NCBI RefSeq assembly: GCF_014191875.1
Contig: NZ_JACHXD010000019.1
Location: forward strand, 39,183-103,182
DNA from: Pseudoduganella violacea
Lineage (GTDB): Bacteria > Pseudomonadota > Gammaproteobacteria > Burkholderiales > Burkholderiaceae_D
Reading direction: 5' to 3'
DNA length: 64,000 nt
Positions 23,694-34,200 of this stretch are shown here, one piece after another. Both the position numbers and the translations under genes were made by a program. Position 1 is the stretch's first letter. Every line of letters starts with the position of its first letter. The notes beneath the pieces are model-generated. The model searched no databases. It worked only from the letters and a program-made list of their open reading frames with translations, and had not been told where the DNA came from.

Positions 23694-26600
23694 TCAGGGC
23701 AAATGGTGAGCCTTATAATTGTTCTTCGTCGGCGCCTGGGGGTCGTTATCCGGAACAGAGTCTTTGAACAACGGCGGATTGTACAGACCAGTGTTCTCAT
23801 CTGGTCCGATATAACTGACCACCGGCTGCAAGCTGCGATAATGTCTCAGGGCCTCGTCATTTCTGCCAAAGCAATATGCAAGAATGGCGTGTTCGCCTTT
23901 ATTGGAAGTCAGCGTGTTGAATTCGGTATCCGTCATGCCCTTCATGTTATAAAACCGCAGCCGGCTATTAAAACTCCCCTTCGGATAGTTATCGTTAGCG
24001 TAGTAACCGAAACCCGTTCGTTTCCCGGGAAGCTGGTGGAAAGTCACATTTTGCATGGTTCCCAACTCCGGCACCACCCGGTTCTTGGTATGTATGAATT
24101 CCATCATCGGATTCTGCACGTGAGAAGCCGTAACCCATTGGCTACCGGCATAGCTGGTCAAATCCTCCTCCAAAAAATCCTGTTCGAGATAGGGTTGATA
24201 ACGTAGTTTTCCATCCCAGTTATTTCCATGCCAATTCCCATGGGATCCGCTCAGAATATTGATGGGACGTTGGCTAAAACTCTTTCTTCTTTTTAATATC
24301 TCCAGTGGCCCCGGCCCGATATTCGGTGTCCCACCAATGGACTGAGGGGCGTATGAGGGGCCAAACTGATTGTTATCCAGCGTCTCCAATTCACTGCCTG
24401 TGATTGCCCGGTCCGCACCAAAGACATACTGATGCTTACCCAAAATACGGGAGCTTTTCTGTCTCACACTATGCCAGACCTGGTCGCCAGCAGGTCGATG
24501 CTTGTCATATTGCCAGGTCGGTGCTGCCAGCCCGGTATTCTTCTGGGATGAGCCCTTAAAATATGCCGGCCCGCGGCTCTGAGCCGCGCCACTGGCGGAG
24601 GCGCCCTGCCCATCCAGATCTGCCTCGCCGACCAGCGAACTTTCCCGATTCAGGCCGGCAAAATCTGAGAAGGCGATGGGATTATTGCCTACCATGCAGA
24701 AGAGATTCAGGCCATCGACCGTGCCGGCGGGATCGGGACTGATCCACCTGAACAGCCAGGGCGCGTAATAACGGAAGCCGTAGTAGTACAGGCCGCTGCC
24801 GTCGCGTTCCTTGCCCGAGTAGCGCACATATTTGTACTTGGTCTCGGTCTCGTTCCGGGCCGACCACACGGCTGTGCCGCCGTAGGGGTAGTATTCCTCC
24901 CAGGTCAGGATATCGGCCTGCTGGTCCAGTTCCAGCAGCAGCGAGCCGATCTGGTCCCCCAGGCTGAAACGCAGCTGGTCGTTTTCGATGGCTGCCGGCT
25001 GGCCCACCTCCCAATGCAGGCAGCGCACCGACTGCCGCCCCGCCGCGCCACCCTTGATCACTTGCAGGACCTCGACCGGTGTAGCGCTACCACCCTGGTT
25101 CTGCTCGGTCCGGCGCAACTCAAGTCCCGGCAAGTAGAGCACCCGCGCGGTGCGCGTCGTGCCGCTGGTCAGGCTGGTCTGGACCTTGGTGGCGCGCTGC
25201 CCCGCCGTATCGTAGCGATAGTTTTCGCAATCGTCGTCTGGCCCACCGCGTACCACCTGGACCGTGCGCTGGAGCTGGTTGCGCGTATTCCACACGAGCG
25301 GCTGCCCCGGCGCCAGCTGCCGCAGGTTACCGCAGGCATCGAACTCCCCGTCCACATCGCCCGGCATCACGCCGCCGGTCTGCTGGACGGCTCGGTTGGA
25401 GGTCGGCGCCACCACCATACTCCGCGTGTAGCTGTTCTGGCCCACTTGCTGCATACCGATCAGATTGCCGCCACGGTCGTAGCTGTAATAGCGAGTGTAA
25501 TTGCTCAGCTGACCTGCCTCGCCCGCCAGCGGCACGATGGGCAAAGGCATTGTCGCCGTCTGCTGGCCGGCGTTGGCGTTCTCGCGGCCCGTGGCGCTGA
25601 GCAGCTGATACAGGGCATCGTAGCTGTAGCGGTTCTCGCCTTCGACCTTCTGGTTGCGCGTGTAGCTGGGCGGCATGGCCGCATCGTTGATCGCCAGGAT
25701 ATTGCCGACGGGGTCGTAGCTGTACTGCAGATCCTGCAGCACGCTGGTGCGGCCGGACTGGGCTGGCCGGCTGGTCTTGAACGTGCTGAGCCGTTGGGTG
25801 GCCGCTTCGTAGCCATATTCCGTGACCACGCCATTGCCCGCCACTTCACGCAAGGGCTGGCCCGCCGCGCTGTAGCTGATAGCGCTCAGCAAGTCATGCG
25901 CACTGGCTTGGCCCGCCAGCCGCAGGCTGCTGCTGGCCAACTGGCCGGCCACGTTGATTTGCATCGCCTGCTGATTACCGCGCGCATCAGTGCTTTGCAC
26001 CACGCTCCCCAGCGCGTTGTACGCCCAACTGCTGATGTACACGGCCGGGTCCAGATCACGCTGCCAAGCGCTGGCATCGGTGCCGGCCCAGTTGCTGTTG
26101 ACGATGCTCTCCAGCAGGAACTGCTGTTCGCTGCGCAAGGTTTCGCCCGTCACAGCACAGGATGGCGTCCGGGTCATCCCGGCGGTATCGTAGCGCAGGG
26201 CAATCTGACCGCGCAAATTGGCGGCCGCGGGCGCTTCCACCGCTTCGCCATAGATGATGCGCTCGCTGGTCACGGCGACGCCCAAATCATCCTGCTCCGT
26301 CACCGTGATCAGCCGGTGCAGGGTATCGTATTCCATCTCCGCGATCAGGCCGCGACTGTCCCGCTTCCAGACCGGGCCGCCTTCTACGTCATAAATCACG
26401 ACCTGCTCCCCGGCGTCCTGGCTGACGCTTCTGATCCCCTGCCCCGACAAGGATTGGTCGTAGCGGAAATTCGGCGGCACGGCCGGGTCGAGCTGGCGGG
26501 CGCTCAGCAGCCGCGGGTCAATGCGGCTGAACAGCTGGCCAAGCTCGGTATTGCTTTGCTGGCTGATCAGTTCATCGAACGCTTCCTCGTTGGACGCCCG

Positions 26601-26705
26601 GTTGTACTGCACGGTGCGCACCGGCAAACCCCGGTTGTCGACCACCGACAGCACGGGGCTTCCCTGGCACAGGCTGGCGGTACGCGGATCGGCTATTGTC
26701 GTCAT
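23694..26705 (-). CDS. Tc toxin TcC component (RHS-repeat cage with C-terminal toxin)
   Basis: 1003 residues, AAGGA site. The first two thirds carry YD/RHS repeats (YSYDPVGNILAI, YYSYDRGGNLIGM and others) that form half of the TcB-TcC cocoon. The RHS core ends around residues 640-685 (YYGFRYYAPWLFRWISPDP, then GNNPIAFSDFAGL), where TcC proteins cut themselves to free the toxin. The remaining about 320 residues are the variable toxic payload, more AT-rich than the rest. It contains INILSGSHGNWHGNNW (about 813) and a later ILAYCFGRND, which loosely recall the Stv-type domain; otherwise unassigned. It is the last gene of the TcA-TcB-TcC operon. Confidence 0.93.
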   Translation of the reverse strand: MTTIADPRTASLCQGSPVLSVVDNRGLPVRTVQYNRASNEEAFDELISQQSNTELGQLFSRIDPRLLSARQLDPAVPPNFRYDQSLSGQGIRSVSQDAGEQVVIYDVEGGPVWKRDSRGLIAEMEYDTLHRLITVTEQDDLGVAVTSERIIYGEAVEAPAAANLRGQIALRYDTAGMTRTPSCAVTGETLRSEQQFLLESIVNSNWAGTDASAWQRDLDPAVYISSWAYNALGSVVQSTDARGNQQAMQINVAGQLASSSLRLAGQASAHDLLSAISYSAAGQPLREVAGNGVVTEYGYEAATQRLSTFKTSRPAQSGRTSVLQDLQYSYDPVGNILAINDAAMPPSYTRNQKVEGENRYSYDALYQLLSATGRENANAGQQTATMPLPIVPLAGEAGQLSNYTRYYSYDRGGNLIGMQQVGQNSYTRSMVVAPTSNRAVQQTGGVMPGDVDGEFDACGNLRQLAPGQPLVWNTRNQLQRTVQVVRGGPDDDCENYRYDTAGQRATKVQTSLTSGTTRTARVLYLPGLELRRTEQNQGGSATPVEVLQVIKGGAAGRQSVRCLHWEVGQPAAIENDQLRFSLGDQIGSLLLELDQQADILTWEEYYPYGGTAVWSARNETETKYKYVRYSGKERDGSGLYYYGFRYYAPWLFRWISPDPAGTVDGLNLFCMVGNNPIAFSDFAGLNRESSLVGEADLDGQGASASGAAQSRGPAYFKGSSQKNTGLAAPTWQYDKHRPAGDQVWHSVRQKSSRILGKHQYVFGADRAITGSELETLDNNQFGPSYAPQSIGGTPNIGPGPLEILKRRKSFSQRPINILSGSHGNWHGNNWDGKLRYQPYLEQDFLEEDLTSYAGSQWVTASHVQNPMMEFIHTKNRVVPELGTMQNVTFHQLPGKRTGFGYYANDNYPKGSFNSRLRFYNMKGMTDTEFNTLTSNKGEHAILAYCFGRNDEALRHYRSLQPVVSYIGPDENTGLYNPPLFKDSVPDNDPQAPTKNNYKAHHLP

Positions 26706-26715
26706 CGCATTGTCC

Positions 26716-29700
26716 TTACAGTTCGGCCAAAGCGCGCTGGCTTTGCCCGTTCAGTACTTCGCTCAGGGTATCGTTTTCATCCTCGGCAACGCTGAACCAC
26801 GGGTAGTACTGCGTGCGACGTAGGTAGCCCAGCGCCGTCACCACGGCATCCACCCGCCCCAAGGGATCGTAGTACACGGTATCGGCATAGCCCCACTGCC
26901 GCGCTTCCGTGTCGGCGACGTAGCCGGGCTGGTCGAGGAAATAGGGCTGGTAACGGCGTACCGCCCAGCCCTTGTTGTTGTACTCCACCCGCCCCGACAC
27001 GATCCAGCGCGGCGCGCTGCCGGTGTCGCCTAGCACCGGCTGGCCATTCTCCAGCACCAGCTGGCCTTGCTCGTCGAGCATATAGGCCGGCCCCGGCACC
27101 GTCTGCTGGCAAGCCTGCAAGGGGCGCCCGAAGCCATCGCCATACGATAGCTGGATCTGCACCTGCCGGCCGGCCACGCCAGGATACTGGTCGGGCGTCA
27201 GCACGGCAGTGTGCACCGGACTGCGCTCGGCGGCCAGCAAGAGCGGGCGTACCTCCTCTGGAATGCCGGGCAGGGATTGCCGGCCGGCGGCCCAGGCGCG
27301 GCCGCGCGCCAGCACACAACCATCCGCCGTGATGAGATGGGCTTGCTGCAGCGCAGCCCATAGCCCCGCCACGCTCTCGTTTGCCCGGCAGTAGGCCGCC
27401 AGCCCGGCCTCCTCGATCCGCCCCATCCAGCTATACGGCGCATACAGGCTGACCGACGCGGCCTGCTGTACCGCCCCTTCCGGATGGGCCAATGCCGCCG
27501 GAATGCTGGCCAGTTCCGGCGCCTGCGCATTGAAGTCGCCGACTGGCGCAAAGCCGACGGCGGCCGGCTTGCCGTCCGGCCCCAGCTCCTGGCCGAACCA
27601 GGAACCGGCCACCACCCGCCCCAGCGCGTCGAACAGGGCTTGCTGCTGATTGCCGTTCACGTCCGTCACCTGCCAGGGCGCCAGGAAGCGGTAGTCGTAC
27701 TGGGCCCTGGTCTGGTTGCCCAGCGCATCGGTCAGGGCCAGGACGCAGCAGGTATACTGGTCATACGTCAGGCTCTGCGGGCCGACGATTTGGGTCGTCT
27801 GGCTGGCGCGCGGACGGTAGAACGGCAGCCAGTTGCCGTCCTGGTCAACATAGCTGGTATAGCCCTTGGGGACGACCCAGACTTGCGCCGCCGGCGCGCC
27901 GGGCTGCGCCAGCACCTCCGGCTGCTGGCGATAGCCGGCCCGCTGCAAACGCGCGTCCAGATCGGCAATACCCGCATAGGCCGCCAGCGCGGCCTCATCC
28001 AGCTCCGCACTGTCGACGTGCTCCACCAGGGCCAATGGCGGCGGCGCCACACCGGCCGGCAAAGGCGCCGTGCCGCCGGCATTGAAATAGTAGGTCACGG
28101 CCTGCCCGGCGAAGATACGTTTCTGCTGGCTACCCAGCACGCCATCCGGACGGTGCAAGGCGGCGTAGTCGAGCCCGCGCTGATCGGCGGGATAGCCGCT
28201 GTAGCCGCTCGGATCGGTGATCGCATTGCTCCTGGCCTGATACGGCAAGCCGAGCCGCCAGACCTGCGGATCGTCCAGGTTGTACACGCTGGCCAGGCTT
28301 TCCGTCAGCCGCAGCGGCTGCTGGCTCTCGTCGTAGGTGCTGCGCCATTGCGTATCCGGCACCGAGGCGGGATAGGGGTTGACGGCAGGCTGGGGCCGGC
28401 GCGCATAGGCAATCGCTACGCTGTGGGTGACGGTGCCATACGCGTCGACCTGCAGGTTGACACTTTGCTGGACCTGGGGATCGGCGCCGATGCGGTCGTA
28501 ATTGACGCTCAGTTGCTCCTGCAGCATCGGCAACAGCGCGCAATCGGGATAGCGCGCGGCGCCGGCTTGCACCAGGCGCACCTGGTATTGGCTGGTCTGC
28601 ACGCTATACGGCGTGGCGTGGCGCGGGTTGGCATCGGCCCCATACAGCTCGGTGCGCAAGACCTGGCCTTTCAGCGCCTGTTCGAGCTGATAGCGCATGG
28701 CCGCATCGGCCGGCAGCAGGGGCTGGTCCTGGCCGCTGGCCGGGTCGAACACGGAAAAGCGCGTCGGCCCCAGCGCGAACAGCGCGGGGTCGGCATAGGG
28801 CGGTACGGCCGGATGCAGCTCGGCGCCCTCCTGCCCCGTGTGGTACCACACCCGGGTCTGGGCCGGCGCGGTAATCGGCACATCCGGCGCCGTGGCGGCG
28901 GCCATGGCGCTCGTATCGGTATGCTGCACGAAGCTAAAGCCGCGGAATTCGCGGTCCACGCCGGCATACACGCCCTGGCGATAAAGGTATTGCTGCGTCA
29001 GCGTATTGCCGTTGATCTCGTCCAAGCTGAGCGTGGCCGACAGCAGGGGCATGGCGAAAGGCAGTTGGCAAACGCTATCCGGTTTTTCCTGCTTTTCGTC
29101 GAGCCACTCCTGGGCCGAACTGCGGTAGTGCAGCTCGGTCGCGCCGCCCATATTGTTGTTCACCTTGTTCAGCAGATAGGGCTTGACCGGCGCGAAGGAG
29201 TAATACCAGTGGCGCGGCGCCATATGGGACACGGACAGCACCAGGTTGGCGCAGCCGCAGCCATCCATGTCGGCGAAACTCAGCTGGTCCAGGCGATCGT
29301 AGCGCACGCCCGGCGGCATGGGCAGCCGCAGGGGGGCGGCGCTGAAGCCGTTGCCCGACTGGTTCAGGAAAATCAGAAAATGATCGGCTTCCGCATAGAT
29401 CAGGTCACTGGCGCCCGACCCGTCCAGGTCGGCCAGGAAGATGCGGGCGGGATCGAAAGTCGCGGCATCGAAGGGCAAGTCAGCCAGGACCAAGGGCGTG
29501 CCGAAACGGCCCCAACCCAGGTTGGGCCAGCATTCCAGGCTGTCATGGCGGATGTAGACCAGGTGTTGCTGCCCCGAGCCCAGCACATCGCTGAAGCCGA
29601 CGAAGGCGGCCGGATCATGGCCGATCACCGGCAGGGGATTGGCCGCGTCATGCGCCACGTCGCGTGGCGGGCCGAAGCCGTCCAGGCGCAGATTGCGGTA

Positions 29701-31293
29701 CATCCGCACGCTGTCCGGTCCGATGAGGGCCAGGTCGGACAGGCCATCGCCCACCAGGTCGGCCAATTGCGCCGAGGGCTGCAGGAACTCCACCGGGAAG
29801 GCGGGGAAGGGAATGAAGCCCGACCAGCGGCGGTCCGGGCCGAGCGTGAAATAGCCGGCCATGGCGGGCCCGGTCACCAGCCAATCCAGGCGGCCATCGC
29901 CGCTCACATCGCTCAGCATCTTGCGCGCCGGGATCAGGGAGGGCAGCGCCGGCAGCGATTGCCAGGCGCCGTAGCTGATCGCGTCCGGTCCGGCGCTGCC
30001 CCTTTGCGGCGCCTGGTAGCGCCAATCGGTGCCCACCTGGTACAGAATGCCCGGCAAACCCTCGCCATACAGGTCAACCAGCTGGTATTGCGTGCCATCG
30101 TTCAGGCCGGCAAAAGCCGGCAAGGGTTGGTAGCCGGCCGTGGCAGCGGCCGGATCGAAGGGGGTGTAATCGAACTCCAGCGGCGGCAAGGCGCTGTCGC
30201 CGCTGGCGGCATACGCCAGGATTTGCGCCGTCACCAGTTGGCTGAGCACGGGCGTCTGGACATAGTCCAGCAGCAGACGCTTGACGAGGGTATTCTCCTG
30301 CCCCAGCTCCTGCGGGAAGTGGTGGAACATCAGCACCTGGTGGCACAGCCGGTGCGTGCGCACCTCGAAGCCGTAGGCATAGCTGGAGAAGGAGTCGAGC
30401 CGGCAGGGCCAGGCCTGGATCGGCGCCCAGGTGGGCGCGCTCAAGGCATCCATGGTACGCTCGCCGTAGTCGAAGATCAGGGTGAAGAGCCAGCGGGGCT
30501 CTTCACCCTCTCCCGCCTTGCCCCATGCATACAGCGGGGCATACCCTTCGGTATTCCCATATTGCACCCGGCCCAGGTAGCGGTTCGCCGTCTGGCTCCG
30601 CTGCGCCTCGTTACCGCTCATATCCACTCCGGCGCTATCCTCGCTCAGGTACTCGTAGCAGATATGCTCGCCGGTGGGCGATACCGATTCGTCGAGCAGC
30701 CAGGAGGCGATTTTTTGCGCTGGAGCGGTAGGATCGGCAATCCGCGATTGCGGGCGTTTGCCGAGGCAGTGCAACTGGCCGTCGACACCGTGCAGCAGCC
30801 AGAAATCCTCGCCGCCGCCCTGCCAGCGCTCGATACGGTCGAAGCCCGCCATCACGCTCGGATAGTAGCGGGTGACAGTATAGCGTTGCCCCAGCGCCAA
30901 GCCGCCATAGCTCGCCACCTCGGCCGTCACGACCCGGCCCTGCGCATCCAGTTCCGGCACCATATATTCGCCATCCGGCGCCAGGAACTGGTCCTCCTCG
31001 CCATAGCGCGGCACGCCTTTCGTGGTGCGCCGGCTAATGCTCGGCACGGACACTTGCCACCCCATGCCCAGGACGCCATTCCCGCCGCCGCTGCCATAGC
31101 CCAGCGCCAACGTGGGCGCATAGCCGCGCCCCGGCGTGATTGGCAGCGGAAGCGACAGGCTGGCCTGGCCGCTCATGCCCACATTACCCAGCGCCTCCCC
31201 CATGCCCTGGATGGCGCCGCCGCCTTTGGGCAAGGCCGGCGCGGCGACCGTGACCGTGTCGGTTGGCTTCATTGTCTTCATCGAGCTGGCCAT
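26716..31293 (-). CDS. Tc toxin TcB component (SpvB-like / cocoon and beta-propeller)
   Basis: 1525 residues from the ATG at 31293, which overlaps the TcA stop (TGATG). The N-terminal SpvB-like domain has GYGSGGGNGVLGMGW and RRTTKGVPRY. FG-GAP-type repeats (SGDGRLDWLVTG, VGDGLSDLALIG, DGSGASDLIYAE, DGCGCANLVLS) form the propeller that docks on TcA. The rest matches the TcB middle and N-terminal RHS-like regions. Only 10 bases separate its stop from the TcC start. TcB and TcC together form the hollow cage holding the toxin. Confidence 0.93.
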   Translation of the reverse strand: MASSMKTMKPTDTVTVAAPALPKGGGAIQGMGEALGNVGMSGQASLSLPLPITPGRGYAPTLALGYGSGGGNGVLGMGWQVSVPSISRRTTKGVPRYGEEDQFLAPDGEYMVPELDAQGRVVTAEVASYGGLALGQRYTVTRYYPSVMAGFDRIERWQGGGEDFWLLHGVDGQLHCLGKRPQSRIADPTAPAQKIASWLLDESVSPTGEHICYEYLSEDSAGVDMSGNEAQRSQTANRYLGRVQYGNTEGYAPLYAWGKAGEGEEPRWLFTLIFDYGERTMDALSAPTWAPIQAWPCRLDSFSSYAYGFEVRTHRLCHQVLMFHHFPQELGQENTLVKRLLLDYVQTPVLSQLVTAQILAYAASGDSALPPLEFDYTPFDPAAATAGYQPLPAFAGLNDGTQYQLVDLYGEGLPGILYQVGTDWRYQAPQRGSAGPDAISYGAWQSLPALPSLIPARKMLSDVSGDGRLDWLVTGPAMAGYFTLGPDRRWSGFIPFPAFPVEFLQPSAQLADLVGDGLSDLALIGPDSVRMYRNLRLDGFGPPRDVAHDAANPLPVIGHDPAAFVGFSDVLGSGQQHLVYIRHDSLECWPNLGWGRFGTPLVLADLPFDAATFDPARIFLADLDGSGASDLIYAEADHFLIFLNQSGNGFSAAPLRLPMPPGVRYDRLDQLSFADMDGCGCANLVLSVSHMAPRHWYYSFAPVKPYLLNKVNNNMGGATELHYRSSAQEWLDEKQEKPDSVCQLPFAMPLLSATLSLDEINGNTLTQQYLYRQGVYAGVDREFRGFSFVQHTDTSAMAAATAPDVPITAPAQTRVWYHTGQEGAELHPAVPPYADPALFALGPTRFSVFDPASGQDQPLLPADAAMRYQLEQALKGQVLRTELYGADANPRHATPYSVQTSQYQVRLVQAGAARYPDCALLPMLQEQLSVNYDRIGADPQVQQSVNLQVDAYGTVTHSVAIAYARRPQPAVNPYPASVPDTQWRSTYDESQQPLRLTESLASVYNLDDPQVWRLGLPYQARSNAITDPSGYSGYPADQRGLDYAALHRPDGVLGSQQKRIFAGQAVTYYFNAGGTAPLPAGVAPPPLALVEHVDSAELDEAALAAYAGIADLDARLQRAGYRQQPEVLAQPGAPAAQVWVVPKGYTSYVDQDGNWLPFYRPRASQTTQIVGPQSLTYDQYTCCVLALTDALGNQTRAQYDYRFLAPWQVTDVNGNQQQALFDALGRVVAGSWFGQELGPDGKPAAVGFAPVGDFNAQAPELASIPAALAHPEGAVQQAASVSLYAPYSWMGRIEEAGLAAYCRANESVAGLWAALQQAHLITADGCVLARGRAWAAGRQSLPGIPEEVRPLLLAAERSPVHTAVLTPDQYPGVAGRQVQIQLSYGDGFGRPLQACQQTVPGPAYMLDEQGQLVLENGQPVLGDTGSAPRWIVSGRVEYNNKGWAVRRYQPYFLDQPGYVADTEARQWGYADTVYYDPLGRVDAVVTALGYLRRTQYYPWFSVAEDENDTLSEVLNGQSQRALAEL

Positions 31294-34200
31294 CAATAGT
31301 CCTTGAGCGTGTAGCGCAACTGATAGATCACGTCATTGAGGTTTTCTACCAGGGCGCGCTGCGCCCCGGTTTTCCCGGCATGGAAGAAGGTCAGAATCAG
31401 CTTACCGTCCTCCACCGGCGTACCTTCGAACGGCAGGTAGCGCGGATCGTTCAGATCCAGCACAAAGACGCCGGCATCGTCGAGGCCGCGCGACAACGGC
31501 ACGAACACGCCCTGCCCCGCCGGGTCGCCCCGCCCCAACGTGGCTTCGATATCCTGGTATGGCCCCAGCAGCGTCGGCAAGGTCACGCTGATGCTCTTGA
31601 AGCGTCCGATCTTGCCCGTCACACCATAGCTTGCCGACAGCATCAGCGTCGCGATGTCGAGCTCGATCACCAGCTTGTCGCCGGTCAGCAGTTCCATGCT
31701 GACCCCGCCCACGGCCGGCGGCTTCAGGCCGGCCAGGGCCGCCTGCAGCATGGCCGGGAAGGTGGTGGTCGATTGCGGTGCACCGCTGATCTGGGTATTC
31801 AGCGAGACCGTCTTCTGGATCTCCAGGCCGCGCACATCGTAGTGCAGATAGGTGTTGTCCATCTTCTGCAGTTCCAGCAGCAAGCCTTCGCCGGCCAGCA
31901 AGCCCTGGTATAGATCGTTCCAGGTCGGCGTGGTAAACAAGTTCTGGGTTTTCTCCTCACCCAGCTCACGGGTCAGCGCCTCTTTCGCCGCCAGGCATAG
32001 CGGCAAGGTGGCGTCATACAGCTGGTAGTACAGGGCTGATAGGCGCCCCGTCATCCAGGTAAACAGGGCCGTGCCGGTGAAGCGGGTGCTCTGCAGGTTG
32101 TACACCGCCTGCTGGTTGGCCAGCTCCAGCTGGGCCAGCGCCTGCTGCTTCTGCGCCATCACCAGCTGCTGCTCCTGGGCGGCGATCTGGGCCGACAGCT
32201 GGGCCACCTCGTTGCCTGCGTTGAGCATCTGGATCTGCCAATCCTGGCGACGCCGGCGGTACTGTTCGCTGATGTTCAGGCGGGTCGACGCGATCTCATT
32301 GATCCGTCCGCTCCCTTCCAGCGTCATGGCCGATGCCTTCGCCGGGGCCGACCACTCCGAGCCACCCGCCGCCAGACCGAAGATATTGGGTGTGACGGCC
32401 AGTCCGCCTGCGATCGCATACAGCGGCTGGGCAGCGCCAATCATGGAGGCGGCCATCGTCTGCAAATTCATCGCCGATTCTTCGCCGCTGGAAATCCAGT
32501 TTTCATACAGATTGCCGTAGTGGGCCAGCCGTTGCTCGGCCCCCTTCTTGGCCTCCTGCAGCGCCATAAGGCCGTTTTGCAGCACGCCCAGATTGGTGGT
32601 CTGGATTTGCGCCGTCTGCGCCAGCACTTGCTGCTGCTGGGTTTGCACTAACAGGGTCATTGTCTCGTTATCACGCCGCTCCAGCGCCGCTTGCAGGGCA
32701 TTGCCGAACTGGATCACATTGCCGACCGCCACGCGCGCCCGCTCCAGCAACACGCTGAAACGGAACTGGCTTGCCCGGGTCAGCGATGGCACGGAATTGC
32801 CGCCAGCGCCATTGCCAGCGCCGTGTTGGCGCTGCAGGCTGGCCGGCGACACCGGTGCCGCGTACAAAGGTAGCGCCAGCGGTTGGCCGTCCAGACTCAG
32901 GCCATGGCGCAGGTTGTACAGACGGACTTCGAGCGTGTCCCAGTAACTCAGCAGGTCGGCGTTATAGGGCGGCAGGAAACTGCCGTTCTGCCCGGCCAGC
33001 CAGGCGCTTGCGGCCTGGGTGAGCCAGGTCGGCGCCGGGGCATCCGGATCGTCGTCATTGAAGACGGCAATCTGTTCCGCTTCCTTCCCGACGGTGGGAT
33101 TGGCCCAGCTGTCGCTGACATCGATGACCGGCCGCGTGCCCAGCAACTGCGAAGCCTGCACATAAAACATCTTGGCACGCGCCAGCGTATCGGGCTGCAG
33201 CTGGCGGTAGGCATGGTCGCCGGCTTCGATCAGCAGATTCACGGTCTGGCTGAAGACCGCCAGCTTGAACTGCATGGGATCGTTCATGGCGATCACGTCG
33301 GGATCGACTGTGGGGGGAATGGCCAGGTTCCAGCTATCATCTGTCTGCAGGGGCACCACATTCCAGTAGCGCACCTCACCATCGACCTTTACCGGCTTGC
33401 CATCGGCATCGACCATTTCCAGCTCGCCGTCGGCATTGCGATAACCGGCGTAGTTGAACAGATACTGGTACCACAGCGTGGACTGCGCGAAGTTCTGCTC
33501 GGTGAGATAGCGGTCGGCAATCAGGAAGGCGTTGTAGAAGAAGATTTCCCAGAAATATAGGCCATAGGAACCATTGAAGTCGATCGGCTCCTTGCCACCA
33601 TTCTCAATCAGGTCCGTCTGCGTCCGATAAGACAGCAGCCTAGGGATACCGGTGGAGCCTGCGTGCAGGCATTCGATGAAATATGGCGCCGCTGCCGTCA
33701 CAATCGAGCAAGACCATAATACTGCAACAGTACTTCCCTCGGTACGTTCTAATTGGAGTTTACCGTCACCGATTTTAAATGCGAAGGTGATATATTGTTC
33801 GTTCGGTGCGAAATCTTTAGTCTGAGCAATTGGTGAAATTGTTGTGGTAGTGCTCGAATTAGAAACGGTGGTTAGGCGATATTGGATATACTCATATCCT
33901 GGTCGACCAATATCGATGGTCTGCGCAGAGGATGTCAAATTATAAGTCTCTGAGAGGAAAATTACGCCGGCATCATAGGGATTGCCGACAACCTTATCAA
34001 AGGTCATATATCTGCCGTTGAATTTCGATAATACAAACGTGTACTCGCGTCCATCCTGGTTGATCTTCCATGTGAACGGTACCGCCAGCGGGGGTACCGT
34101 GCCCGGCAAGGCCAAGTCATGCAAGACGGTTCCACTGGCAGGCGGGATGAAGTCCGATGCAATCCATCGGTCCCCCTTCCACTCAAAACTTTTTTCCTTG

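Noticed and set aside
23694..26705. RHS protein as a type VI secretion effector
   Set aside because: TcB and TcA genes are directly upstream in the same operon, and there is no VgrG, PAAR or immunity gene next to it.
25014..26795. 593-codon open frame on the plus strand
   Set aside because: Antisense to the RHS core of TcC; no ribosome site and no known domain.
27484..31299. 1271-codon open frame on the plus strand
   Set aside because: It lies exactly antisense to TcB, which has clear domains; the translated product is His/Arg/Gly-rich shadow sequence typical of GC-rich DNA.
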